Positions 21,775 through 32,416 of a DNA stretch of 64,000 nt are shown one piece after another; positions within the stretch are counted from its first letter, which is position 1; each line of letters opens with the position of its first letter. The notes under the pieces were generated by a model. It was not told the DNA's origin and ran no database searches. It worked only from the letters and a program-made list of their open reading frames with translations. Source of the DNA: Phaeosaccion multiseriatum (lineage: Eukaryota > Ochrophyta, other classes); assembly GCA_965112735.1 (NCBI GenBank), contig OZ218953.1:5332001-5396000 (forward strand), given 5' to 3'. A program made the translations under genes and the position numbers.

Positions 21775-24700
21775 ATGGGGGGTGGGCGGCCATCGCACTC
21801 GGAGAACCTTCTATACGACCACGGCGAGGGCGATGACGAAGACGGCTCACTGGAGAACAGTCCTCTCGGTGCGGTGGGTACGTATTCTTCCTTCGGAACG
21901 TACAACAATGGCAGTGCGCGGCCGCTCAGTGGCAGCATGCGGCTGGCACCACTAGGGCCCGCTTCGCCGGTGGGAGGGGGAGGAGGAGGAGGAGGAGGAG
22001 GAGGAGGAGGAGGAGGAGGAGGGGTGGGGGGGTCAATGGGGATAGGGAGCAGTGGCATGGTGGAGAGGCACTACCAGCACCACCACCACCAGCTGCAGCA
22101 GCTTGGCGTGGGCACCTACGGGGACCCACACTACCTGGCGAGCGGGGCCAAGATGGTGACCAGCGCTGGGTACGGGGCCGAGAAGGGTAACCACACCATC
22201 GTGTACCTGAGTGCGTTCTGCAGCAGCCTCACCTCGGTGCTGCTTGGCTACGACGTCGGCGTCATGTCTGGCGCCATCAGTTGAGTTTCGAACCCCTTGA
22301 AGGCGCGGAGGGTCACCGCTCTGCCCTTGTACCCTTCCCTTAGTGTCATGCTAGCTGGAGCGGGCTCAATCCCGGTTTGATTGATATGTCCCTGTGAGCA
22401 GGCGTGTGTTGTGCCATTCAGTCCAGTTTAGTTAGGAGATGCGCCGTGCGTTGATACGTAAACTGTACACGCCCTGCCCCCCCCCCTTCTAGTCTTCATC
22501 AGTCAGGAGTTCGAGCTCACCATAGTGCAGCAAGAGCTCACGGTCGGGATTCTCAACATCGTAAGTGTATAGATAGAGATACCGACTTAATGAGATAGAG
22601 CTCAGCCTTTGCCCCTTCCATGCCTCTCAGGTAGCAGCGGTGGGGGCCATTCTCGCTGGGACCCTGGCGGACTGGCTGGGGAGGAAGAAGGCTATTGGCG
22701 TCGCCTGTGGGTAAGCTCACCACACACTCCCTGGGAAAGCAAAGCACTCGAGAGAAGATGCTTGTCGCCTCTTGAATTGCCAATCACCCTCCGCTCTGCT
22801 CTGTACTGTCGCAGCAGTGTGAATGTCGCTCGGACGCAAGCCTCATCCACATGTTCGTTCTCCACCCTGCTGCTCTGTTATACCCGCTACACCTCTCCCT
22901 CGCTATCTCCGTCTCCGCAGCTTGTTCCTGTGGGGCACAGTGACGATGCTGGTGGCCAACAGCTTCACCTCGCTGCTCGTCGGGCGCATTGTAACGGGCA
23001 TCGGCGTGGGGGCGGGCCTGGTGGTGCCGCCGCTGTACATCACTGAGCTCACACCGCCGAGCCTCAGAGGGAAGCTTGGCACCATGGCGGACATCTTCAT
23101 CAACTTTGGGTGAGCCAGTGTGTGTGTGTGCCTGAGTATATGTGTGTGTGCGTATGTATATATGTGTGCGTGTGTGAGAGAGAGAGGTAGCGCTTAGATT
23201 TCCCGCAGAAGCCTTGTAAGCCTGAACTATAAAAGTCAGCCGATTCTCAGTCTCACTTTGCTGCCTTCTTATGCTGCCCCCCCCCCCTCCCTTCAGTATC
23301 GTACTCGGGTACCTGTCGAGCTACGTGTGCGAGCTGTGTATCGAGCGAAACGGTCTCAAGTGGCGCACCATGCTGGGCCTGGGCCTTGTCCCACCCGTGC
23401 TCATATGCATCTGGTGCGTTAGAAAGTAGATTCGTCGATCGACTGATCGATTGCCTTTGCCTTCCTTCTAGCACTTGTCTTGGGTAGAGTATGCCTGCTG
23501 TAGTCCTATTGATCCCCCCCCCCTCCCTTCCCCATTCTTGCCGCTTCAGTCTCTTCTTCATGCCCGAGAGCCCCCGATGGCTCATCAGCAGAGGGCAGGT
23601 GCGTGAGGGTTTCCGCATCCTGTGTCGCATCATGGGAGACGAGCAGCTCGCCAGCGAGAAGGTGCAGGCAATAGGCAACTCCTTCCGGCAGCACTCGTCC
23701 TCCGAGGACACCAGGTGGTCGGATCTCCTGTGGCCCAAGGACAGGCTCATTCAGTCGGCGATGGTGATCGGCCTCGGCCTGGGCTTCTGGCAGCAGGCGT
23801 CGGGCAGTGAAGCGGCGGTGTACTACACACCCACCATCTTGCTCAACGCGGGGCTGGCATCGAGAAAGACGCTGCTCATCGGTACCGTCGCCGTGGGGTC
23901 TTGCAAGCTGGGAGGAGAGGTCATCTCCGCCTTTCTGCTGGACCATGTGGGCCGCATCCCGCTCTTCGTCATCAGCGCCAGCTCCTGCACGGCCGTTCTG
24001 GGGCTGCTGTCCGCGGCCTTCTACCAGGGCTGGGACCCCATGCCCTACACCGTGGTGCTGCTGTGTCTCTTCATGATCTCATTCAGCGTGGGCATGGGGC
24101 CGCTCACGTTCCTCGTGTCCGCCGAGATCTTCCCTCTGCACATTCGAGGCCGCGCAGTGTCGCTGGTGGTGTCTGTGAACCGCTTCCTGAGCGGCGTGAT
24201 CAGTGTGTCATTCCTCAGTCTGACGGAGCTAGTCAGCACGGGGGGTGCCTTCCTGTGTTTTGCCTCTCTGAGCTTCATGTCCGTCTTCTTCTATCTATTT
24301 TGGGTGCCCGAGACGCGCGGAAGGACTCTGGAGGACATATCACACCACTTGGCCCATGAGTTTCGCCTTCCCTGCACACCCAAGCCCACACACAAGTGAG
24401 TACCTTGGTAGTGCTTTGTCCTTTGAAGTACTGACCTGTGCCTGCCCGCTTGGGCTTAGAATAAGAAGTAGGCTCCTGTTTTAAGTGTTCCGACGACAGC
24501 AGGGACAGCACGGGGGTTTGGGGGGGGGAGATGGCACGCTCACCCATTGTTGAGTCTTCCTCAAGCTGCTCACTTCTCCACCCTCCCACCCCCGTGCACC
24601 CTCTTATACATGTGTGTCTGACTCTCTCGCTGCCCACAAAGGCAAGTGCATGCATATACCGTGGGCAGCGGAGGACGGGCAGGAGGAGGAGGAGGAGGAG

Positions 24701-24815
24701 GAGGGCGGCGAGGAGGAGCAGCAGCGGGAGGAGTAGTAGGATTAGGGGGAGGAGGAGGAGGAGGAGGAGGAGGAGGAGGAGGAAGAGGAAGAGGAGGAGG
24801 AGGAGCAGGAGGAGG

Positions 24816-24848
<33 letters not shown>

Positions 24849-25158
24849 CGCGGGTAGCAGGAGCAGTATGCGCCTCGGGGACACAGGACGTGACTCAAAT
24901 AGCGGTGCTGCGGAAAGTGTGGGCGGCCCGTTCCCGCAGCCACTGGAGCAGCCTCTGGGCAGCATTGGCGGCGGCAGCGGTGCAGGTACCCGCCCTCCTG
25001 CCGAAAGCAAGCACCCGAGCTTTGCGTCCGAGAGCAGCGCGCGCCTGGTCATGACCGCCAGCAGCGACTCTGTCATCGGTCTTGCAGCGGGGAATGGGCG
25101 GGCCTCCAGGGTGGGCTCTGTGTCGAACGGCCCCAACGGGCCCATCAACACGTGGTAG
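21775..25158 (+). CDS. Major facilitator sugar-porter transporter
   Basis: Seven exons (21775-22279, 22493-22560, 22631-22710, 22921-23109, 23297-23413, 23550-24395, 24642-25158) keep one frame to give 773 residues. Sugar-porter signatures are clear: GYDVGVMSGAI in helix 1, DWLGRKKA in the first cytoplasmic loop, GRIVTGIGVG, MPESPRWLISRG after helix 6, FWQQASGSEAAVYYTP in helix 7, DHVGRIPL and PETRGRTLEDI at the end of helix 12. These predict 12 membrane helices and proton-coupled or facilitative transport of a hexose or polyol; the substrate cannot be read from sequence. Both termini are extended: about 150 N-terminal residues with a polyglycine run and HHHH, and about 170 C-terminal residues (last exon) with a polyglycine tract encoded by GGA repeats. 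The start is the first ATG in frame. Confidence 0.9.
24676..24850 (+). repeat. Coding (GGA)n tract in the transporter's last exon
   Basis: Almost pure GGA/GGC codons encode a long polyglycine segment with scattered Arg and Ala. The reverse strand reads as polyproline, which is why long antisense frames appear here. Confidence 0.85.
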
Positions 25159-25500
25159 CGGCTCCAAGTGGAACTGTAGGGGCGCGACATTTGATTGATA
25201 TTCCCTACCTCCCACGGGGGGCACTTTGGGCAATGTTCTTGTTGGTCATCCTTGCCATTTTCTCTCTCAAGTTCGTTACTAGTACTCTTGTGTAAAAAAA
25301 AAAAAAAAGTTAGTGTGTTTCCCAGAGTATTCCGCCCCACGATATGTGTGTGCCTCCGGTGCTGGTCCGGCCTTGGCCCAGGCAATACACCCGGCCGTCT
25401 GAGCAGCGTGGTGGGGCGGTGCTTCAAGGGAGTCCTTCCTTCCACGCCCAACGCTCGTTGGGTGTTTGTTGTCTCTGGGCCATACCCTCCTCCAGCGAGG
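25159..25500. other. Convergent intergenic region
   Basis: 3' flank of the transporter and of the PPR locus on the other strand. It has an A run at 25292-25307. From about 25350 it is similar to 36655-36960, so the PPR-derived duplication extends into this flank. Confidence 0.55.
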
Positions 25501-27590
25501 TCACAACTCTGGCTCTCTGCCGTGCCCTCCGGCATCGAGCAGATGCTTTGTCACCCTCTCCGCCCTCCCGTCCCTGTATGCCGCTCTGCGTATAGCAGGC
25601 TTGACCGCCTCGAGGGAGAGCTTGTCGCGTGCCTCGCCATGGCACCTCTTCAGCATCTCCAGCCCCATCTCCTGGACTGTTTCGTACTGCCTCGCCTTGA
25701 CACAGGCACGCAGTACCGTGGAGAGACTGGGCAGAGTCGGCGTGAGGCCCTCCTTCTTCATCTCCCTCATGAGATCCAATGCCTCGACGTGTTGACCGGC
25801 CTTGGCGTACACATCAATGGCAGCGGTGAAGCTCCTTACATCCGGAGCGAGCCCTCCTTCCTTCATCTCCCTCAACAAACTCAAAGCATTGACGTGCCCA
25901 CCAGCCTTGGCGCATACAGCAATGGCGGCGTTATAGCTATTATTGGAGCGGGTCCTCCTTCCTTCATCTCCCTCAACGAACTCAAAGCATCAACCTGTTG
26001 ACTAGCCTTGCCGCGCGCATCGATGGCAGCGGTGAAGCTTCTAACATTCGGAGCAGGTCCTCCTTCCTTCATCTCCTCCAACAAACCCAATACCTCCACG
26101 TGTTGACCAGCCTTGGCGTACACATCAATGGCAGCGGTGAAGCTCCTTACATCCGGAGCGAGCCCTCCTTCCTTCATCTCCCTCAACAAACTCAAAGCAT
26201 TGACGTGCCCACCAGCCTTGGCGCATACAGCAATGGCGGCGTTATAGCTAATATTGGAGCGGGTCCTCCTTCCTTCATCTCCCTCAACGAACTCAAAGCA
26301 TCAACCTGTTGACTAGCCTTGCCGCGCGCATCGATGGCAGCGGTGAAGCTTCTAACATTCGGAGCGGGTCCTCCTTCCTTCATCTCCTCCAACAAACCCA
26401 ATACCTCCACGTGTTGACCAGCCTTGGCGCACGCATCGGTGGCAGCGGTGAAGCTCAATACATCCGGAGCGGGTCCTCCTTCCTTCACCTCCCTCAACAA
26501 ACTCAAAGCCTCCACGTGTTCACCAGCCTTGGCACAGGTAGCAATGGCGGTGTTATAGCTAATTACATTCGGAGCGGGTCCTCCTTCCTTCATATCCCTC
26601 AACAAACTGAAAGCATTGGCGTGTTTACTAGCATTGGCGCACGCATCAATGGCAGCGGTGAAGCTCCATACATTCGGAGCGAGTCCTCCTTCCTTCATCT
26701 GCCTCAACAAACTCAAAGCATCGACGTGCCGACCAGCCTTGGCGCATGCAGCAATGGCGGTGGTGAGGTAATTACATCGGGAGCGGGTCCCTCTTTTACC
26801 ATACGCTTCAGCAGCTCCAGAGGTTTGTCGTACTCCCCGCTCTTTATGCAGGCCCTCATCGCAAGACTATAGTGATACCCACTGGGTATCACGCCACCCC
26901 CTTCCATGCCCCTCAGCAGCTCTGTCCGATCTCCTCGACGCGACGCAGAGACCCAATGCCGCCAAGTACAGGTACACATCGCCGGGACGATGTCTCCTGC
27001 CAGTACCTCGGCCCACAGGTCTCATGCCCCGTCCAACCATCCCGCCCGACTACACACCTCGATGGCGGCCGCGGCCGCGACGTTTCAGGTATCGGCCGGC
27101 CTCCAAGCCGTACTCGACCGCCCTTCCCACCAGTCGCAGGGCTTTTCAGGCTGGCTAGCTCTGCCCACAGCGGCGATAGCAGCGCTCAAGTTGTGATGGT
27201 TGGGCGGCAGCCCCTGTGCTTGCATGTCCTTCAGAAGCTGCAGTGCCTGGTCTGCCCTCCCCCTGAAGCCGCATGCCGCAGTCGCAGCCGAGTACGTCCG
27301 CGAGTCCGGCTGCAATCCCGCGGCAGGCATCTCCCGAAGGAAACCCATGGCTTCATCGCATCTCCGAGCCCGACCACAAGCGGCAATGGCGACGTTGTAG
27401 TGGAGAACGTTTGGCATCAACGCTCCATGCTTCTGCGTCTCAATCTCCCTCAGCAGAGTGAGCGTCTCCTCCCACCGGCCGCAGTGGCCGAATGCCTCCA
27501 TAACTGCGCCCAGAAGAGGAGCGTCAATGGGCAGTGGCGATCGCACCGCCGTAGCTACGACCACACTGAGGCAACAAGGCGCAAAGGGTG
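25501..27590 (-). pseudogene. Pentatricopeptide-repeat (PPR) gene, frameshifted
   Basis: Minus-strand frames carry many ~35-residue PPR units such as APNVISYNTAIATCAKAGEH, each followed by ALSLLREMKEGG-type sequence. PPR proteins bind organelle RNA one base per repeat. The coding capacity is split into at least five frames (27590-27085, 26979-26713, 26716-26192, 26195-25881, 25884-25501), with overlaps of 4 bp. Comparison of repeats shows 4-nt losses at the same point of the unit in two copies and a 1-nt loss in a third, plus stops around 26980-27085. No splice signals repair these breaks. A C-terminal tail ends GGHGREPEL. The 5' end abuts the Ty3/gypsy remnant at 27599, so an N-terminus may have been lost. 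Sequencing error is possible, but the shared shifts suggest real decay. Confidence 0.7.
25801..26422 (-). repeat. 311-bp tandem duplication of three PPR units
   Basis: 25801-26111 and 26112-26422 are almost identical in their overlapping parts (CTTGGCGTACACATCAATGG starts at 25801 and again at 26112). The expected 3 x 105 bp unit would be 315 bp; 311 reflects the shared 4-nt deletion, so the deletion predates or was spread with the duplication. Confidence 0.8.
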
Positions 27591-27598
27591 CTTTTGTG

Positions 27599-30500
27599 AA
27601 TGACTTTTGCAACAAGTTGATAGACAAAGGCCTGGGTTATAGCAACCCGCAGAGCGCTCATGGCAGCCCGGCGTTTGCAGTGGGCAAACCCGGCAAGCCA
27701 GGCAAGTACCGTAATCGTCTGCGACTTTCGAGAAGTCAATGAAAAGGTACAGAGGGTCGATTTTGGATGATGAACATTGATGAGCTATGGCTTCCATGTT
27801 GGGTTGCCTATGGTTCATCGAGATAGATGGGGTTGACATGTATTGGCAATTCCCACTAGGCAAGCTGAGCCAAGTTGCTCACACCTATATATTCCCAAAT
27901 GGCAAAGTGACGCCAACTCGAGTGCCCCAGGGGGCTAAGAACTCGGGCGCTTACGTCCAAGGCCAGATGACCCACCTCTTTCGCAAAGAGTTGTGCAAGA
28001 CCCACGCCGTCTACATCGACAACGTAGCGTACTGAACATGGTGCGCCTCACTCGATTAACGATGGAGCGCCTCCACAGCGGCAACATCAAGATAGGGTTG
28101 AGCTCGTTCCGCTTCGGTAGCGAGCTCAAGTTCCTTGGCCGCGTTCACGACCGACGCGGCACACGACATGACCCCGCCAGAGTGCAGGGCCTGACCAGTC
28201 TCGCGGCCCCAGAGACGGCTGGAGACTTGATGACTTTCCTCTGCAGTCTGCAGCAGTGGTTTCATCGATGCATCAAGGACTTCGCTAAGCTAGTGGGTCC
28301 TTTGACCGCGCTGTTGAACAAAGCCCTCGGGCAGGCTAACGCTAAGCCTCATCAGCACAAGCGCTCCAAGGCAGTGGCTAAGACGATTCCGTTGGCTTCT
28401 GTGGGGTGGAACACAGAGCACGACGACGCTTTCTTCCAGATTAAGCGCGTCCTTGCACAGAACCCGGTGCTGTCGCACCCAGATCCAACCAAACTGGCAC
28501 TGGTATTCCCAGATGCTAGTGACCTCTACTGGGGATGTATGATTACATACATCGACCCCAAAGAGCTGTGCCTTCCGGCACATAAGATGAACCACATCCC
28601 GGTGGCCTTCGGCTCAGGCGCTTTTGAAGGCGCAGAGCTGAGGCGAGCCACCATAGACAAGGAAGGAGACGCGACACTCCGAGGCTTGATCCAGAACGAG
28701 TACGCCTTGGTCGGGGCACAGAAAGTGCACATCTTTTGCGACCATCGCAACCTGGCGTTCATGATGAGCAACGACAGCAAGTACCCCGGCATGACTAAGC
28801 CTATGAGGGACAGGCTGCAGCGTCAGGCCGTGCGCCTTCAGAGCTTTGACTACGTCATTGTCCACTTCCCTGGTCATCTCCATGATTGGGCCGACCCCAT
28901 TAGCAGGCGGTACACGCACCCGGTGAGCCTCACCCCTAGTGTGCTCGCCTTGGGCAAGTTTGGGCCCATGCAAGTGTTCGACACTATGTGTGACGACTTC
29001 ACTTGGCCCTCCAAGACTGAGATTGCCAGTCTGCAGGCGGACGCTCTTCAGGAGCTCCAGCAGGCTAGCAAGGAGGTGGGAGAGAACGGGCGCCGCCTGC
29101 TCCTCTCATCAGTTGGCGACGACGGGTTGATTCGAGCGTGCCATCCGACGAGCAACCCCGCTGACAGCACCCGCATTTGGATTCCCTTGGTGGGAGCCAA
29201 GGCGGAGGATATGCACCTGAGACTGTGTGTAACTGGCCATCAGGGTATGATGGGCCATCAGGGAGAGACAAGCACCTTGAGTGCTATTAGGGAGAAGTTC
29301 ATCTGGCACTCGCTAGACAAGGGCGTACGAAGCCTCGTTCAGAACTGTCTCCACTGCCTCACCAACAGCAAGGGCGAGAGAGTGCCTCGTCCCCTGCTAG
29401 CTCAATGGCACGCTACTGAACCCCAGCAGTTTATTTAACATCTGGTTTGACTTCGTCAAGATTGGCGATGGAGTCATATGGGCAGAGTCCCCAGAAGGGT
29501 TCATGAAGCTTCACGTGAAGCAAGTGCTGTGCATCTTGTCTTGCTATTGTCAATGTATGAGCCATGCTTGGAAGCTACTGCACGAGTGTGTGCACGCGGT
29601 CTATTGCGCTGGTTCGCACAGCATGGCGTAGTGCCCAGGTGGCAGAGGACCGAGGCAGTCATTTCTTAAATGAAGTGATACGTGAGCTAAGTCAGCTCTT
29701 GCGGTGCAACCACCACTTTGTGGTGGCACACAACCCATATAGTCGAGGATTGGGCGAGCGTGGGGTACAGACACTGCAGAAGATCATGAGATCAATGATG
29801 TCTGAGCTACGGCAGCCGCCCGAGACATGGCCGCAGCTACTGCCAGTGATGGAGGCTGTTGAGAACAGCTCCAACAAGAGCAGTCGGTCTAACCTGTCTC
29901 CCATCCAGCTGCACAGTGGTCACGTGCCACAGCGGCCTCTCGACACGATTTTGATCCACGACGCGGATCGACTGCAAAAGGTTCGGCTACTGCAGCTGAT
30001 CCCGGCGCAGAGAGACACCCTTGCGACACAACTCCATCAGAGGAAGGAGGGGCAGCGTGCCGAGGCGGCGCGCCAACTGACTGCCCTCCGCGATCACAAG
30101 CGCGATGGTATCAAGCAGAGGTTGATGAGTGGCAGACGTGGTGCAGAGCATCGTCGGGACTTGGCCAGAGCTAAGCAGCTCAACAGCGAGACGCTGTTTC
30201 AGGTCGGAGTCTATGTACTCGTGGCAACAGCCAGTAGGGCCCACAAGCAAGATACTAGGCAAGTGGCATGGGCCCTGCCGAGTGCTTGAAGCCCTTGAAC
30301 AACACGTGTACAAGGTGGAGGAGCTTGTGGGCAAGAAGCGTACCTATGAGGTACACGTCAGCCGGCTCCGCTACTATTGCGGTGCTCACGTTAACGTCAC
30401 CACCGACGTACTTCAACAGATTTCGTGTAACACCCAAGACTTTGTGGTGGAGGCCTTTGAAGGCCTCGTCAAGCACGCAAATGATTCATGGCATGTCATT

Positions 30501-30716
30501 GTTAAGTGGCGTGGCTTTGACGCCCTCGAGAATAGCGAGGAGCCCATCGAGGCACTGCACGAAGATACTCCACGCTTACTGGGGGCCTACCTGCAGAACC
30601 ATCAGGACAAGCAGTTGATCAGCGCAGTCCGAGCCTATCTGCGCAAGACTGCGGTGCGATCGGCTGCCAAGCCGCCGCGCTCCGGGCGCACACGGAGCGA
30701 AGAGGACACAAACTAG
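27599..30716 (+). mobile_element. Degenerate Ty3/gypsy (chromovirus-type) LTR retrotransposon, 5' truncated
   Basis: In order on the plus strand: reverse transcriptase (from 27599, with DFREVN near 27720, DGVDMYWQFPLG and VPQGAKNSGAY, and YIDN at about 28013 where YxDD is expected); RNase H region (ELKFLGRVHDRRG, FCDHRNLAFM); integrase zinc-binding segment (HQGMMGHQ...CLHCL, to 29438); integrase core (EDRGSHFLNEVI, NPYSRGLGERGVQ); and a chromodomain near 30450-30600 (WHVIVKWRGFD), ending at 30716. Reading frame changes are needed near 27700, 28030, 29440-29600 and 30260, so no intact polyprotein remains. Gag and protease are absent and no long terminal repeat pair was found. The 5' end lies against the PPR pseudogene. 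Chromodomain-bearing integrases are typical of the chromovirus branch of Ty3/gypsy elements. Confidence 0.85.
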
Positions 30717-31095
30717 ATAGACACATTTGTGTTCTAAGTCGGCTCGATGTGTGGTTTCCGGTCACACATTCTGGGGTATAATAAGAATGTCGGTTTCCTA
30801 GGCACGTCCCACGTCGGGATCAACGGCTCTGGAGTTTCACCCTCCTCTTTGTGGGCACAAGCTTTGCATCAGCGAGGAGTAGAAAGACATTATCAATACG
30901 GACACTGACGCCCCACCATAGGCGCAGCATATACTTGGTCCAAACCCCTTAACGTCTCTACTATCTCAGCCACAACTGTCGCAAGGTGCTGCTCCGAGTG
31001 ATTCTAGGGTTTGCTGACTGTTGGGCATTTGTTTTGTTTTTGCCTCGTTTGGTGGGACTAGATCCACCAGGCTGTTCTACGCGCAGCCCCCGAGG
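30717..31095. other. Sequence downstream of the Ty3/gypsy element
   Basis: 379 bp with no coding signal. It could include the element's 3' untranslated region and a partial LTR, but without a second copy in the window its limits cannot be set. Confidence 0.4.
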
Positions 31096-31351
31096 GTCGG
31101 CCCCCCGCGGGGCTTCTCGGCGCCGGGCGCCCGATAAGCAGAAGCCTGAGGCGGCCTGCGGCCGAAAGCAAGAAGCCCAGGGCTGGCCTGCGGCCAGAAG
31201 CCTGCAGGAAAGTAGCGAGAAGCCCAAGTCTCCCATTTTTTTTCCCAGCCTGAGAAGCCCGAAGCCCAGATGCGGCCAGAAGCCAGAAGCCAGGATGTGA
31301 GAAGCCCGAAGCCTGGAGCCCGGAGCCCGAGAAGCCCCGCGGGGGGCCGAC
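31096..31351. mobile_element. MITE-like element with perfect 25-bp terminal inverted repeats
   Basis: 31096-31120 is the exact reverse complement of 31327-31351. The arms start GTCGGCCCCCCGC. The 206-bp interior is rich in the short word AGAAGCC or CGAAGCC. The flanks read CGAGG|element|GAGGGG, so a 4-bp GAGG target duplication is possible. It encodes nothing. Confidence 0.65.
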
Positions 31352-31550
31352 GAGGGGCTGCCATGTGGTGCCCCCAGTGTTCGCGTAGACGACGCGTGAC
31401 ACGCTGCCCTGGTGCTGGGGGTTGGCATGTTAGAGTTCGTTTGCCAACCTGTAAGTATTACGTATTTTACGTATGGCCCCAGGGGGCGGAGGGCCAGCCG
31501 AATTGGAGAGCTGCTACCAAAAGTAAGAGTAAAACCTGGGTGGGCGGACA

Positions 31551-31925
31551 CTCGACCCCTGACACGCTATCCGCTAACGCTATCGCCGGCGCCAGCCGGC
31601 ACGCTATCCGCTATCTCCGGCGCGCTATCCGCTATCGCCGGCGCAGCCGGCTCGCTATCCGCTATCGCCGGCGCCAGCCGGCGCGCTATCCGCTATCGCC
31701 AGCGTCAGCTGCTACCGCACCGGGGGGGGGGGGGGGGGGAGAGCTGACGCCAGCCGGCGCGCTATCCGCTATCGGCCGGCGCCAGCCGGCACGCTATCCG
31801 CTATCGGCCGGCGCCAGCCGGCACGCTATCCGCTATTGGCCGGCGGCCGATAGCGCGCTACCGGGCCCGCCGGGGCGCGATAGCGCGCTATCGAGAATGT
31901 GAGCGATAGCGTGTCAGGGGTCGAG
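31551..31925. mobile_element. Fold-back/MITE-like element, full copy
   Basis: Terminal inverted repeats of 21 bp are perfect: 31551-31571 (TCGACCCCTGACACGCTATC plus one base) against 31905-31925. The interior is tandem CGCTATCGCCGGCGCCAGCC-type units, themselves palindromic, with an uninterrupted G run at about 31722-31739. No coding capacity. Two partial relatives lie at 20565-20660 and 21234-21500. Confidence 0.75.
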
Positions 31926-32416
31926 GACACACCCGTTTTGCGGACAGGGCCTACCCCCCCCACCCCCCCCACCCCCTTTTTCTTCTTTAGCCACTACTGG
32001 CGCCGTACTTGTCTCCCTGTCTTGGCCCTGCCTCTTACGAACACATTGCCACCTTTAGAAGTCGGGAGTAGGTTACTAAGGGAAAATAGAGAAAAGGAAC
32101 ATGGAAAAGATGTTACTTTTAGAAACTTACGTAAGTGCGTCGCATACTTACGTAAGTACGTCACATCCTTCCGTGAATTGGTTGTCTGTCCGCTGGGAAA
32201 ATTAGCCCCCCCCCGCGATCCCCCCGCCCCCCTTTTTCCACTTTCCAGAGGTGCGTGTGAATTTCTGCTCAGCGTCCAGAGTAGCCATAGTAAGGGAGGC
32301 ACAATAAAGCCATCGGAACCTCAAACAACCTGTATCCTTCAGAGTTAGCAGCAAAACCGATTAGCTGTCCGTTCACCCAGGTATCTTAATTTAATTTTCC
32401 AGGACTTGGAGCGCTC
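31926..32416. other. Upstream region of the ankyrin gene
   Basis: 491 bp without a gene. It holds C runs, two copies of the palindrome ACTTACGTAAGT (32125-32136 and 32146-32157) and a more AT-rich stretch just before the ATG at 32417. It probably includes the ankyrin gene's promoter. Confidence 0.45.

Noticed and set aside
24570-25535. 321-codon minus-strand proline-rich frame
   Set aside because: Antisense of the transporter's polyglycine exon.
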